From contig OX359249.1 in assembly GCA_947179485.1 (NCBI GenBank), forward strand, positions 35,202,250 to 35,266,249: a stretch of 64,000 nt of DNA. The letters run 5' to 3'. Positions 39,776-51,472 of this stretch are shown in pieces. Each line of letters begins with the position of its first letter. Position 1 is the stretch's first letter. Position numbers and translations under genes: made by a program. The stretch is from Allacma fusca (lineage: Eukaryota; Arthropoda; Collembola; Symphypleona; Sminthuridae). The notes under the pieces are model-generated. The model was not told the DNA's origin and did not search any database. It worked only from the letters and a program-made list of their open reading frames with translations.

Positions 39776-39792
39776 AACATCGTCGTGTCGTG
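39776..39792. other. 17 bases of probable library sequence after the adapter
   Basis: The bases 'aacatcgtcgtgtcgtg' do not match the satellite. They lie between the adapter and the Ns. Seventeen bases would fit one A-tail base plus a 16-base sample barcode, and the last 16 contain no homopolymer, as is typical of such barcodes. I did not identify a specific barcode. Confidence 0.5.
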
Positions 39793-39992
39793 NNNNNNNN
39801 NNNNNNNNNNNNNNNNNNNNNNNNNNNNNNNNNNNNNNNNNNNNNNNNNNNNNNNNNNNNNNNNNNNNNNNNNNNNNNNNNNNNNNNNNNNNNNNNNNNN
39901 NNNNNNNNNNNNNNNNNNNNNNNNNNNNNNNNNNNNNNNNNNNNNNNNNNNNNNNNNNNNNNNNNNNNNNNNNNNNNNNNNNNNNNNNNNNN
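39793..39992. other. Assembly gap, exactly 200 N
   Basis: The run of N is exactly 200 bases, a round number used as a fixed placeholder by scaffolding software, so it gives no information about the true missing length. The array continues in the same orientation on both sides. Confidence 0.97.
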
Positions 39993-40002
39993 GGGTCCAA
40001 AG

Positions 40003-40363
40003 TTTTGAACGTTTTTGCCCGTTTTCTCGCTTCAGCAATGCATAAGGGGCTATATGAAGGCATATCCAGGTTCAGTTTTTCGAGCTCTTTCCAAAGAAAT
40101 TTTCAGAATTGAGATCCGTCGTAAATATAGGCAGTACGGGCGTCCAAAGTTTGAACGTTTTTGCCCGTTTTCCTCGCTTCAGCAATGCATAAGGGGCTAT
40201 ATGAAGGCATAATCCAGGTTCAGTTTTTCGAGCTCTTTCCAAAGAAATTTTCAGAATTGAGATCCGTCGGTAAATATAGGCAGTACGGGCGTCCAAAGTT
40301 TGAACGTTTTTGCCCGTTTTCTCGCTTCAGCAATGCATAAGGGGCTATATGAAGGCATATCAG
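40003..40363 (+). repeat. Indel-rich monomers at the right contig edge
   Basis: Five one-base length changes occur in 360 bp: 'agttttgaac' (40,003), 'ccgtcgtaaa' (about 40,120), 'ttttcctcgc' (about 40,171), 'cataatccagg' (about 40,211) and 'catatcagg' (about 40,361). Away from this contig such changes are rare and mostly shared between HOR copies. Clustering at a contig end suggests low read support and consensus error. Confidence 0.7.
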
Positions 40364-43300
40364 GTTCAGTTTTTCGAGCTCTTTCCAAAGAAATTTTCAG
40401 AATTGAGATCCGTCGGTAAATATAGGCAGTACGGGCGTCCAAAGTTTGAACGTTTTTGCCCGTTTTCTCGCTTCAGCAATGCATAAGGGGCTATATGAAG
40501 GCATATCCAGGTTCAGTTTTTCGAGCTCTTTCCAAAGAAATTTTCAGAATTGAGATCCGTCGGTAAATATAGGCAGTACGGGCGTCCAAAGTTTGAACGT
40601 TTTTGCCCGTTTTCTCGCTTCAGCAATGCATAAGGGGCTATATGAAGGCATATCCAGGTTCAGTTTTTCGAGCTCTTTCCAAAGAAATTTTCAGAATTGA
40701 GATCCGTCGGTAAATATAGGCAGTACGGGCGTCCAAAGTTTGAACGTTTTTGCCCGTTTTCTCGCTTCAGCAATGCATAAGGGGCTATATGAAGGCATAT
40801 CCAGGTTCAGTTTTTCGAGCTCTTTCCAAAGAAATTTTCAGAATTGAGATCCGTCGGTAAATATAGGCAGTACGGGCGTCCAAAGTTTGAACGTTTTTGC
40901 CCGTTTTCTCGCTTCAGCAATGCATAAGGGGCTATATGAAGGCATATTCAGGTTCAGTTTTTCGAGCTCTTTCCAAAGAAATTTTCAGAATTGAGATCCG
41001 TCGGTAAATATAGGCAGTACGGGCGTCCAAAGTTTGAACGTTTTTGCCCGTTTTCTCGCTTCAGCAATGCATAAGGGGCTATATGAAGGCATATTCAGGT
41101 TCAGTTTTTCGAGCTCTTTCCAAAGAAATTTTCAGAATTGAGATCCGTCGGTAAATATAGGCAGTACGGGCGTCCAAAGTTTGAACGTTTTTGCCCGTTT
41201 TCTCGCTTCAGCAATGCATAAGGGGCTATATGAAGGCATATTCAGGTTCAGTTTTTCGAGCTCTTTCCAAAGAAATTTTCAGAATTGAGATCCGTCGGTA
41301 AATATAGGCAGTACGGGCGTCCAAAGTTTGAACGTTTTTGCCCGTTTTCTCGCTTCAGCAATGCATAAGGGGCTATATGAAGGCATATTCAGGTTCAGTT
41401 TTTCGAGCTCTTTCCAAAGAAATTTTCAGAATTGAGATCCGTCGGTAAATATAGGCAGTACGGGCGTCCAAAGTTTGAACGTTTTTGCCCGTTTTCTCGC
41501 TTCAGCAATGCATAAGGGGCTATATGAAGGCATATTCAGGTTCAGTTTTTCGAGCTCTTTCCAAAGAAATTTTCAGAATTGAGATCCGTCGGTAAATATA
41601 GGCAGTACGGGCGTCCAAAGTTTGAACGTTTTTGCCCGTTTTCTCGCTTCAGCAATGCATAAGGGGCTATATGAAGGCATATCCAGGTTCAGTTTTTCGA
41701 GCTCTTTCCAAAGAAATTTTCAGAATTGAGATCCGTCGGTAAATATAGGCAGTACGGGCGTCCAAAGTTTGAACGTTTTTGCCCGTTTTCTCGCTTCAGC
41801 AATGCATAAGGGGCTATATGAAGGCATATTCAGGTTCAGTTTTTCGAGCTCTTTCCAAAGAAATTTTCAGAATTGAGATCCGTCGGTAAATATAGGCAGT
41901 ACGGGCGTCCAAAGTTTGAACGTTTTTGCCCGTTTTCTCGCTTCAGCAATGCATAAGGGGCTATATGAAGGCATATTCAGGTTCAGTTTTTCGAGCTCTT
42001 TCCAAAGAAATTTTCAGAATTGAGATCCGTCGGTAAATATAGGCAGTACGGGCGTCCAAAGTTTGAACGTTTTTGCCCGTTTTCTCGCTTCAGCAATGCA
42101 TAAGGGGCTATATGAAGGCATATTCAGGTTCAGTTTTTCGAGCTCTTTCCAAAGAAATTTTCAGAATTGAGATCCGTCGGTAAATATAGGCAGTACGGGC
42201 GTCCAAAGTTTGAACGTTTTTGCCCGTTTTCTCGCTTCAGCAATGCATAAGGGGCTATATGAAGGCATATTCAGGTTCAGTTTTTCGAGCTCTTTCCAAA
42301 GAAATTTTCAGAATTGAGATCCGTCGGTAAATATAGGCAGTACGGGCGTCCAAAGTTTGAACGTTTTTGCCCGTTTTCTCGCTTCAGCAATGCATAAGGG
42401 GCTATATGAAGGCATATTCAGGTTCAGTTTTTCGAGCTCTTTCCAAAGAAATTTTCAGAATTGAGATCCTTCGGTAAATATAGGCAGTACGGGCGTCCAA
42501 AGTTTGAACGTTTTTGCCCGTTTTCTCGCTTCAGCAATGCATAAGGGGCTATATGAAGGCATATCCAGGTTCAGTTTTTCGAGCTCTTTCCAAAGAAATT
42601 TTCAGAATTGAGATCCGTCGGTAAATATAGGCAGTACGGGCGTCCAAAGTTTGAACGTTTTTGCCCGTTTTCTCGCTTCAGCAATGCATAAGGGGCTATA
42701 TGAAGGCATATTCAGGTTCAGTTTTTCGAGCTCTTTCCAAAGAAATTTTCAGAATTGAGATCCGTCGGTAAATATAGGCAGTACGGGCGTCCAAAGTTTG
42801 AACGTTTTTGCCCGTTTTCTCGCTTCAGCAATGCATAAGGGGCTATATGAAGGCATATTCAGGTTCAGTTTTTCGAGCTCTTTCCAAAGAAATTTTCAGA
42901 ATTGAGATCCGTCGGTAAATATAGGCAGTACGGGCGTCCAAAGTTTGAACGTTTTTGCCCGTTTTCTCGCTTCAGCAATGCATAAGGGGCTATATGAAGG
43001 CATATTCAGGTTCAGTTTTTCGAGCTCTTTCCAAAGAAATTTTCAGAATTGAGATCCGTCGGTAAATATAGGCAGTACGGGCGTCCAAAGTTTGAACGTT
43101 TTTGCCCGTTTTCTCGCTTCAGCAATGCATAAGGGGCTATATGAAGGCATATTCAGGTTCAGTTTTTCGAGCTCTTTCCAAAGAAATTTTCAGAATTGAG
43201 ATCCGTCGGTAAATATAGGCAGTACGGGCGTCCAAAGTTTGAACGTTTTTGCCCGTTTTCTCGCTTCAGCAATGCATAAGGGGCTATATGAAGGCATATT

Positions 43301-43929
43301 CAGGTTCAGTTTTTCGAGCTCTTTCCAAAGAAATTTTCAGAATTGAGATCCGTCGGTAAATATAGGCAGTACGGGCGTCCAAAGTTTGAACGTTTTTGCC
43401 CGTTTTCTCGCTTCAGCAATGCATAAGGGGCTATATGAAGGCATATTCAGGTTCAGTTTTTCGAGCTCTTTCCAAAGAAATTTTCAGAATTGAGATCCTT
43501 CGGTAAATATAGGCAGTACGGGCGTCCAAAGTTTGAACGTTTTTGCCCGTTTTCTCGCTTCAGCAATGCATAAGGGGCTATATGAAGGCATATCCAGGTT
43601 CAGTTTTTCGAGCTCTTTCCAAAGAAATTTTCAGAATTGAGATCCTTTGGTAAATATAGGCAGTACGGGCGTCCAAAGTTTGAACGTTTTTGCCCGTTTT
43701 CTCGCTTCAGCAATGCATAAGGGGCTATATGAAGGCATATTCAGGTTCAGTTTTTCGAGCTCTTTCCAAAGAAATTTTCAGAATTGAGATCCGTCGGTAA
43801 ATATAGGCAGTACGGGCGTCCAAAGTTTGAACGTTTTTGCCCGTTTTCTCGCTTCAGCAATGCATAAGGGGCTATATGAAGGCATATCCAGGTTCAGTTT
43901 TTCGAGCTCTTTCCAAAGAAATTTTCAGA

Positions 43930-45855
43930 ATTGAGATCCGTTCGGTAAATATAGGCAGTACGGGCGTCCAAAGTTTGAACGTTTTTGCCCGTTTTCTCGC
44001 TTCAGCAATGCATAAGGGGCTATATGAAGGCATATCAGGTTCAGTTTTTCGAGCTCTTTCCAAAGAAATTTTCAGAATTGAGATCCGTCGGTAAATATAG
44101 GCAGTACGGGCGTCCAAAGTTTGAACGTTTTTGCCCGTTTTCTCGCTTCAGCAATGCATAAGGGGCTATATGAAGGCATATTCAGGTTCAGTTTTTCGAG
44201 CTCTTTCCAAAGAAATTTTCAGAATTGAGATCCGTCGGTAAATATAGGCAGTACGGGCGTCCAAAGTTTGAACGTTTTTGCCCGTTTTCTCGCTTCAGCA
44301 ATGCATAAGGGGCTATATGAAGGCATATTCAGGTTCAGTTTTCGAGCTCTTTCCAAAGAAATTTTCAGAATTGAGATCCGTCGGTAAATATAGGCAGTAC
44401 GGGCGTCCAAAGTTTGAACGTTTTTGCCCGTTTTCTCGCTTCAGCAATGCATAAGGGGCTATATGAAGGCATATTCAGGTTCAGTTTTTCGAGCTCTTTC
44501 CAAAGAAATTTTCAGAATTGAGATCCGTCGGTAAATATAGGCAGTACGGGCGTCCAAAGTTTGAACGTTTTTGCCCGTTTTCTCGCTTCAGCAATGCATA
44601 AGGGGCTATATGAAGGCATATTCAGGTTCAGTTTTTCGAGCTCTTTCCAAAGAAATTTTCAGAATTGAGATCCGTCGGTAAATATAGGCAGTACGGGCGT
44701 CCAAAGTTTGAACGTTTTTGCCCGTTTTCTCGCTTCAGCAATGCATAAGGGGCTATATGAAGGCATATTCAGGTTCAGTTTTTCGAGCTCTTTCCAAAGA
44801 AATTTTCAGAATTGAGATCCGTCGGTAAATATAGGCAGTACGGGCGTCCAAAGTTTGAACGTTTTTGCCCGTTTTCTCGCTTCAGCAATGCATAAGGGGC
44901 TATATGAAGGCATATTCAGGTTCAGTTTTTCGAGCTCTTTCCAAAGAAATTTTCAGAATTGAGATCCGTCGGTAAATATAGGCAGTACGGGCGTCCAAAG
45001 TTTGAACGTTTTTGCCCGTTTTCTCGCTTCAGCAATGCATAAGGGGCTATATGAAGGCATATCCAGGTTCAGTTTTTCGAGCTCTTTCCAAAGAAATTTT
45101 CAGAATTGAGATCCGTCGGTAAATATAGGCAGTACGGGCGTCCAAAGTTTGAACGTTTTTGCCCGTTTTCTCGCTTCAGCAATGCATAAGGGGCTATATG
45201 AAGGCATATCCAGGTTCAGTTTTTCGAGCTCTTTCCAAAGAAATTTTCAGAATTGAGATCCGTCGGTAAATATAGGCAGTACGGGCGTCCAAAGTTTGAA
45301 CGTTTTTGCCCGTTTTCTCGCTTCAGCAATGCATAAGGGGCTATATGAAGGCATATTCAGGTTCAGTTTTTCGAGCTCTTTCCAAAGAAATTTTCAGAAT
45401 TGAGATCCGTCGGTAAATATAGGCAGTACGGGCGTCCAAAGTTTGAACGTTTTTGCCCGTTTTCTCGCTTCAGCAATGCATAAGGGGGCTATATGAAGGC
45501 ATATTCAGGTTCAGTTTTTCGAGCTCTTTCCAAAGAAATTTTCAGAATTGAGATCCGTCGGTAAATATAGGCAGTACGGGCGTCCAAAGTTTGAACGTTT
45601 TTGCCCGTTTTCTCGCTTCAGCAATGCATAAGGGGCTATATGAAGGCATATTCAGGTTCAGTTTTTCGAGCTCTTTCCAAAGAAATTTTCAGAATTGAGA
45701 TCCGTCGGTAAATATAGGCAGTACGGGCGTCCAAAGTTTGAACGTTTTTGCCCGTTTTCTCGCTTCAGCAATGCATAAGGGGCTATATGAAGGCATATTC
45801 AGGTTCAGTTTTTCGAGCTCTTTCCAAAGAAATTTTCAGAATTGAGATCCTTTCG
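43930..45855 (+). repeat. Second cluster of hybrid or indel monomers
   Basis: The changes are 'gatccgttcgg' (43,941), 'catatcagg' (about 44,035), 'cagttttcgag' (about 44,339), 'taagggggct' (about 45,485) and 'gatcctttcgg' (about 45,851). The two 'gatcc...cgg' forms look like blends of existing variants (ccgtcgg, cctttgg, ccttcgg) with one extra base. That is what consensus calling can produce when reads from different copies are merged. Confidence 0.6.
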
Positions 45856-47359
45856 GTAAATATAGGCAGTACGGGCGTCCAAAGTTTGAACGTTTTTGCC
45901 CGTTTTCTCGCTTCAGCAATGCATAAGGGGCTATATGAAGGCATATTCAGGTTCAGTTTTTCGAGCTCTTTCCAAAGAAATTTTCAGAATTGAGATCCGT
46001 CGGTAAATATAGGCAGTACGGGCGTCCAAAGTTTGAACGTTTTTGCCCGTTTTCTCGCTTCAGCAATGCATAAGGGGCTATATGAAGGCATATCCAGGTT
46101 CAGTTTTTCGAGCTCTTTCCAAAGAAATTTTCAGAATTGAGATCCGTCGGTAAATATAGGCAGTACGGGCGTCCAAAGTTTGAACGTTTTTGCCCGTTTT
46201 CTCGCTTCAGCAATGCATAAGGGGCTATATGAAGGCATATCAGGTTCAGTTTTTCGAGCTCTTTCCAAAGAAATTTTCAGAATTGAGATCCGTCGGTAAA
46301 TATAGGCAGTACGGGCGTCCAAAGTTTGAACGTTTTTGCCCGTTTTCTCGCTTCAGCAATGCATAAGGGGCTATATGAAGGCATATTCAGGTTCAGTTTT
46401 TCGAGCTCTTTCCAAAGAAATTTTCAGAATTGAGATCCGTCGGTAAATATAGGCAGTACGGGCGTCCAAAGTTTGAACGTTTTTGCCCGTTTTCTCGCTT
46501 CAGCAATGCATAAGGGGCTATATGAAGGCATATTCAGGTTCAGTTTTTCGAGCTCTTTCCAAAGAAATTTTCAGAATTGAGATCCGTCGGTAAATATAGG
46601 CAGTACGGGCGTCCAAAGTTTGAACGTTTTTGCCCGTTTTCTCGCTTCAGCAATGCATAAGGGGCTATATGAAGGCATATTCAGGTTCAGTTTTTCGAGC
46701 TCTTTCCAAAGAAATTTTCAGAATTGAGATCCGTCGGTAAATATAGGCAGTACGGGCGTCCAAAGTTTGAACGTTTTTGCCCGTTTTCTCGCTTCAGCAA
46801 TGCATAAGGGGCTATATGAAGGCATATTCAGGTTCAGTTTTTCGAGCTCTTTCCAAAGAAATTTTCAGAATTGAGATCCGTCGGTAAATATAGGCAGTAC
46901 GGGCGTCCAAAGTTTGAACGTTTTTGCCCGTTTTCTCGCTTCAGCAATGCATAAGGGGCTATATGAAGGCATATTCAGGTTCAGTTTTTCGAGCTCTTTC
47001 CAAAGAAATTTTCAGAATTGAGATCCGTCGGTAAATATAGGCAGTACGGGCGTCCAAAGTTTGAACGTTTTTGCCCGTTTTCTCGCTTCAGCAATGCATA
47101 AGGGGCTATATGAAGGCATATCCAGGTTCAGTTTTTCGAGCTCTTTCCAAAGAAATTTTCAGAATTGAGATCCGTCGGTAAATATAGGCAGTACGGGCGT
47201 CCAAAGTTTGAACGTTTTTGCCCGTTTTCTCGCTTCAGCAATGCATAAGGGGCTATATGAAGGCATATCCAGGTTCAGTTTTTCGAGCTCTTTCCAAAGA
47301 AATTTTCAGAATTGAGATCCGTCGGTAAATATAGGCAGTACGGGCGTCCAAAGTTTGAA

Positions 47360-50300
47360 CGTTTTTTGCCCGTTTTCTCGCTTCAGCAATGCATAAGGGG
47401 CTATATGAAGGCATATTCAGGTTCAGTTTTTCGAGCTCTTTCCAAAGAAATTTTCAGAATTGAGATCCGTCGGTAAATATAGGCAGTACGGGCGTCCAAA
47501 GTTTGAACGTTTTTGCCCGTTTTCTCGCTTCAGCAATGCATAAGGGGCTATATGAAGGCATATTCAGGTTCAGTTTTTCGAGCTCTTTCCAAAGAAATTT
47601 TCAGAATTGAGATCCGTCGGTAAATATAGGCAGTACGGGCGTCCAAAGTTTGAACGTTTTTGCCCGTTTTCTCGCTTCAGCAATGCATAAGGGGCTATAT
47701 GAAGGCATATTCAGGTTCAGTTTTTCGAGCTCTTTCCAAAGAAATTTTCAGAATTGAGATCCGTCGGTAAATATAGGCAGTACGGGCGTCCAAAGTTTGA
47801 ACGTTTTTGCCCGTTTTCTCGCTTCAGCAATGCATAAGGGGCTATATGAAGGCATATTCAGGTTCAGTTTTTCGAGCTCTTTCCAAAGAAATTTTCAGAA
47901 TTGAGATCCGTCGGTAAATATAGGCAGTACGGGCGTCCAAAGTTTGAACGTTTTTGCCCGTTTTCTCGCTTCAGCAATGCATAAGGGGCTATATGAAGGC
48001 ATATTCAGGTTCAGTTTTTCGAGCTCTTTCCAAAGAAATTTTCAGAATTGAGATCCGTCGGTAAATATAGGCAGTACGGGCGTCCAAAGTTTGAACGTTT
48101 TTGCCCGTTTTCTCGCTTCAGCAATGCATAAGGGGCTATATGAAGGCATATTCAGGTTCAGTTTTTCGAGCTCTTTCCAAAGAAATTTTCAGAATTGAGA
48201 TCCGTCGGTAAATATAGGCAGTACGGGGTCCAAAGTTTGAACGTTTTTGCCCGTTTTCTCGCTTCAGCAATGCATAAGGGGCTATATGAAGGCATATCCA
48301 GGTTCAGTTTTTCGAGCTCTTTCCAAAGAAATTTTCAGAATTGAGATCCGTCGGTAAATATAGGCAGTACGGGCGTCCAAAGTTTGAACGTTTTTGCCCG
48401 TTTTCTCGCTTCAGCAATGCATAAGGGGCTATATGAAGGCATATCCAGGTTCAGTTTTTCGAGCTCTTTCCAAAGAAATTTTCAGAATTGAGATCCGTCG
48501 GTAAATATAGGCAGTACGGGCGTCCAAAGTTTGAACGTTTTTGCCCGTTTTCTCGCTTCAGCAATGCATAAGGGGCTATATGAAGGCATATTCAGGTTCA
48601 GTTTTTCGAGCTCTTTCCAAAGAAATTTTCAGAATTGAGATCCGTCGGTAAATATAGGCAGTACGGGCGTCCAAAGTTTGAACGTTTTTGCCCGTTTTCT
48701 CGCTTCAGCAATGCATAAGGGGCTATATGAAGGCATATTCAGGTTCAGTTTTTCGAGCTCTTTCCAAAGAAATTTTCAGAATTGAGATCCGTCGGTAAAT
48801 ATAGGCAGTACGGGCGTCCAAAGTTTGAACGTTTTTGCCCGTTTTCTCGCTTCAGCAATGCATAAGGGGCTATATGAAGGCATATTCAGGTTCAGTTTTT
48901 CGAGCTCTTTCCAAAGAAATTTTCAGAATTGAGATCCGTCGGTAAATATAGGCAGTACGGGCGTCCAAAGTTTGAACGTTTTTGCCCGTTTTCCTCGCTT
49001 CAGCAATGCATAAGGGGCTATATGAAGGCATATTCAGGTTCAGTTTTTCGAGCTCTTTCCAAAGAAATTTTCAGAATTGAGATCCGTCGGTAAATATAGG
49101 CAGTACGGGGTCCAAAGTTTGCAACGTTTTTGCCCGTTTTCTCGCTTCAGCAATGCATAAGGGGCTATATGAAGGCATATCAGGTTCAGTTTTTCGAGCT
49201 CTTTCCAAAGAAATTTTCAGAATTGAGATCCGTCGGTAAATATAGGCAGTACGGGCGTCCAAAGTTTGAACGTTTTTGCCCGTTTTCTCGCTTCAGCAAT
49301 GCATAAGGGGCTATATGAAGGCATATTCAGGTTCAGTTTTTCGAGCTCTTTCCAAAGAAATTTTCAGAATTGAGATCCGTCGGTAAATATAGGCAGTACG
49401 GGCGTCCAAAGTTTGAACGTTTTTGCCCGTTTTCTCGCTTCAGCAATGCATAAGGGGCTATATGAAGGCATATTCAGGTTCAGTTTTTCGAGCTCTTTCC
49501 AAAGAAATTTTCAGAATTGAGATCCGTCGGTAAATATAGGCAGTACGGGCGTCCAAAGTTTGAACGTTTTTGCCCGTTTTCTCGCTTCAGCAATGCATAA
49601 GGGGCTATATGAAGGCATATTCAGGTTCAGTTTTTCGAGCTCTTTCCAAAGAAATTTTCAGAATTGAGATCCGTCGGTAAATATAGGCAGTACGGGCGTC
49701 CAAAGTTTGAACGTTTTTGCCCGTTTTCTCGCTTCAGCAATGCATAAGGGGCTATATGAAGGCATATTCAGGTTCAGTTTTTCGAGCTCTTTCCAAAGAA
49801 ATTTTCAGAATTGAGATCCGTCGGTAAATATAGGCAGTACGGGCGTCCAAAGTTTGAACGTTTTTGCCCGTTTTCTCGCTTCAGCAATGCATAAGGGGCT
49901 ATATGAAGGCATATCAGGTTCAGTTTTCGAGCTCTTTCCAAAGAAATTTTCAGAATTGAGATCCGTCGGTAAATATAGGCAGTACGGGCGTCCAAAGTTT
50001 GAACGTTTTTGCCCGTTTTCTCGCTTCAGCAATGCATAAGGGGCTATATGAAGGCATATTCCAGGTTCAGTTTTTCGAGCTCTTTCCAAAGAAATTTTCA
50101 GAATTGAGATCCGTCGGTAAATATAGGCAGTACGGGCGTCCAAAGTTTGAACGTTTTTGCCCGTTTTCCTCGCTTCAGCAATGCATAAGGGGCTATATGA
50201 AGGCATATCCAGGTTCAGTTTTTCGAGCTCTTTCCAAAGAAATTTTCAGAATTGAGATCCGTCGGTAAATATAGGCAGTACGGGCGTCCAAAGTTTGAAC

Positions 50301-51020
50301 GTTTTTGCCCGTTTTCTCGCTTCAGCAATGCATAAGGGGCTATATGAAGGCATATTCAGGTTCAGTTTTTCGAGCTCTTTCCAAAGAAATTTTCAGAATT
50401 GAGATCCGTCGGTAAATATAGGCAGTACGGGCGTCCAAAGTTTGAACGTTTTTGCCCGTTTTCTCGCTTCAGCAATGCATAAGGGGCTATATGAAGGCAT
50501 ATTCAGGTTCAGTTTTTCGAGCTCTTTCCAAAGAAATTTTCAGAATTGAGATCCGTCGGTAAATATAGGCAGTACGGGCGTCCAAAGTTTGAACGTTTTT
50601 GCCCGTTTTCTCGCTTCAGCAATGCATAAGGGGCTATATGAAGGCATATTCAGGTTCAGTTTTTCGAGCTCTTTCCAAAGAAATTTTCAGAATTGAGATC
50701 CGTCGGTAAATATAGGCAGTACGGGCGTCCAAAGTTTGAACGTTTTTGCCCGTTTTCTCGCTTCAGCAATGCATAAGGGGCTATATGAAGGCATATTCAG
50801 GTTCAGTTTTTCGAGCTCTTTCCAAAGAAATTTTCAGAATTGAGATCCGTCGGTAAATATAGGCAGTACGGGCGTCCAAAGTTTGAACGTTTTTGCCCGT
50901 TTTCTCGCTTCAGCAATGCATAAGGGGCTATATGAAGGCATATTCAGGTTCAGTTTTTCGAGCTCTTTCCAAAGAAATTTTCAGAATTGAGATCCGTCGG
51001 TAAATATAGGCAGTACGCGG
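47360..51020 (+). repeat. Third cluster of hybrid or indel monomers
   Basis: The changes include 'cgttttttgccc' (about 47,361), 'ttttcctcgc' (48,991 and 50,165), 'tttgcaacg' (about 49,121), 'catatcagg' (about 49,180 and 49,913), 'catattccagg' (about 50,060) and 'acgcggggtcc' (about 51,015). The last resembles a fusion of the acgggcgtcc and acggggtcc forms. Real private mutations cannot be excluded without reads. Confidence 0.6.
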
Positions 51021-51472
51021 GGTCCAAAGTTTGAACGTTTTTGCCCGTTTTCTCGCTTCAGCAATGCATAAGGGGCTATATGAAGGCATATTCAGGTTCA
51101 GTTTTTCGAGCTCTTTCCAAAGAAATTTTCAGAATTGAGATCCGTCGGTAAATATAGGCAGTACGGGCGTCCAAAGTTTGAACGTTTTTGCCCGTTTTCT
51201 CGCTTCAGCAATGCATAAGGGGCTATATGAAGGCATATTCAGGTTCAGTTTTTCGAGCTCTTTCCAAAGAAATTTTCAGAATTGAGATCCGTCGGTAAAT
51301 ATAGGCAGTACGGGCGTCCAAAGTTTGAACGTTTTTGCCCGTTTTCTCGCTTCAGCAATGCATAAGGGGCTATATGAAGGCATATTCAGGTTCAGTTTTT
51401 CGAGCTCTTTCCAAAGAAATTTTCAGAATTGAGATCCGTCGGTAAATATAGGCAGTACGGGGTCCAAAGTTT

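Larger units (their letters stand above)
39993..51458 (+). repeat. Satellite array, right contig, homogeneous part (region B)
   Basis: About 78 monomers of the same family and orientation as region A, almost all with 'gatccgtcgg', 'acgggcgtcc' and 'cttcagcaatgcat'. The main variation is 'catattcagg' against 'catatccagg'. Variants common in A ('ctttagc', 'cgaggtc', 'tatattaagg', 'gcaatgtat') are absent or nearly so. Many one-base insertions and deletions are scattered here, and they generate the longest ORFs of the window, such as the 133-codon one at 49,805-50,206. No genes. Confidence 0.95.

Noticed and set aside
39755..39792. Novel insertion or transposon fragment in the array
   Set aside because: The bases are a known type of library adapter plus probable barcode, and they directly abut the assembly gap.
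39688..40063. ORFs of 106-116 codons across the gap
   Set aside because: They are mostly unknown residues from the 200 N plus adapter sequence.
49805..50206. 133-codon minus-strand ORF, the longest one not spanning Ns
   Set aside because: It is satellite read-through. The monomer is 49 codons long, and three one-base indels nearby (about 49,914, 49,924 and 50,060) shift frames past the usual stops. There is no independent coding signal.
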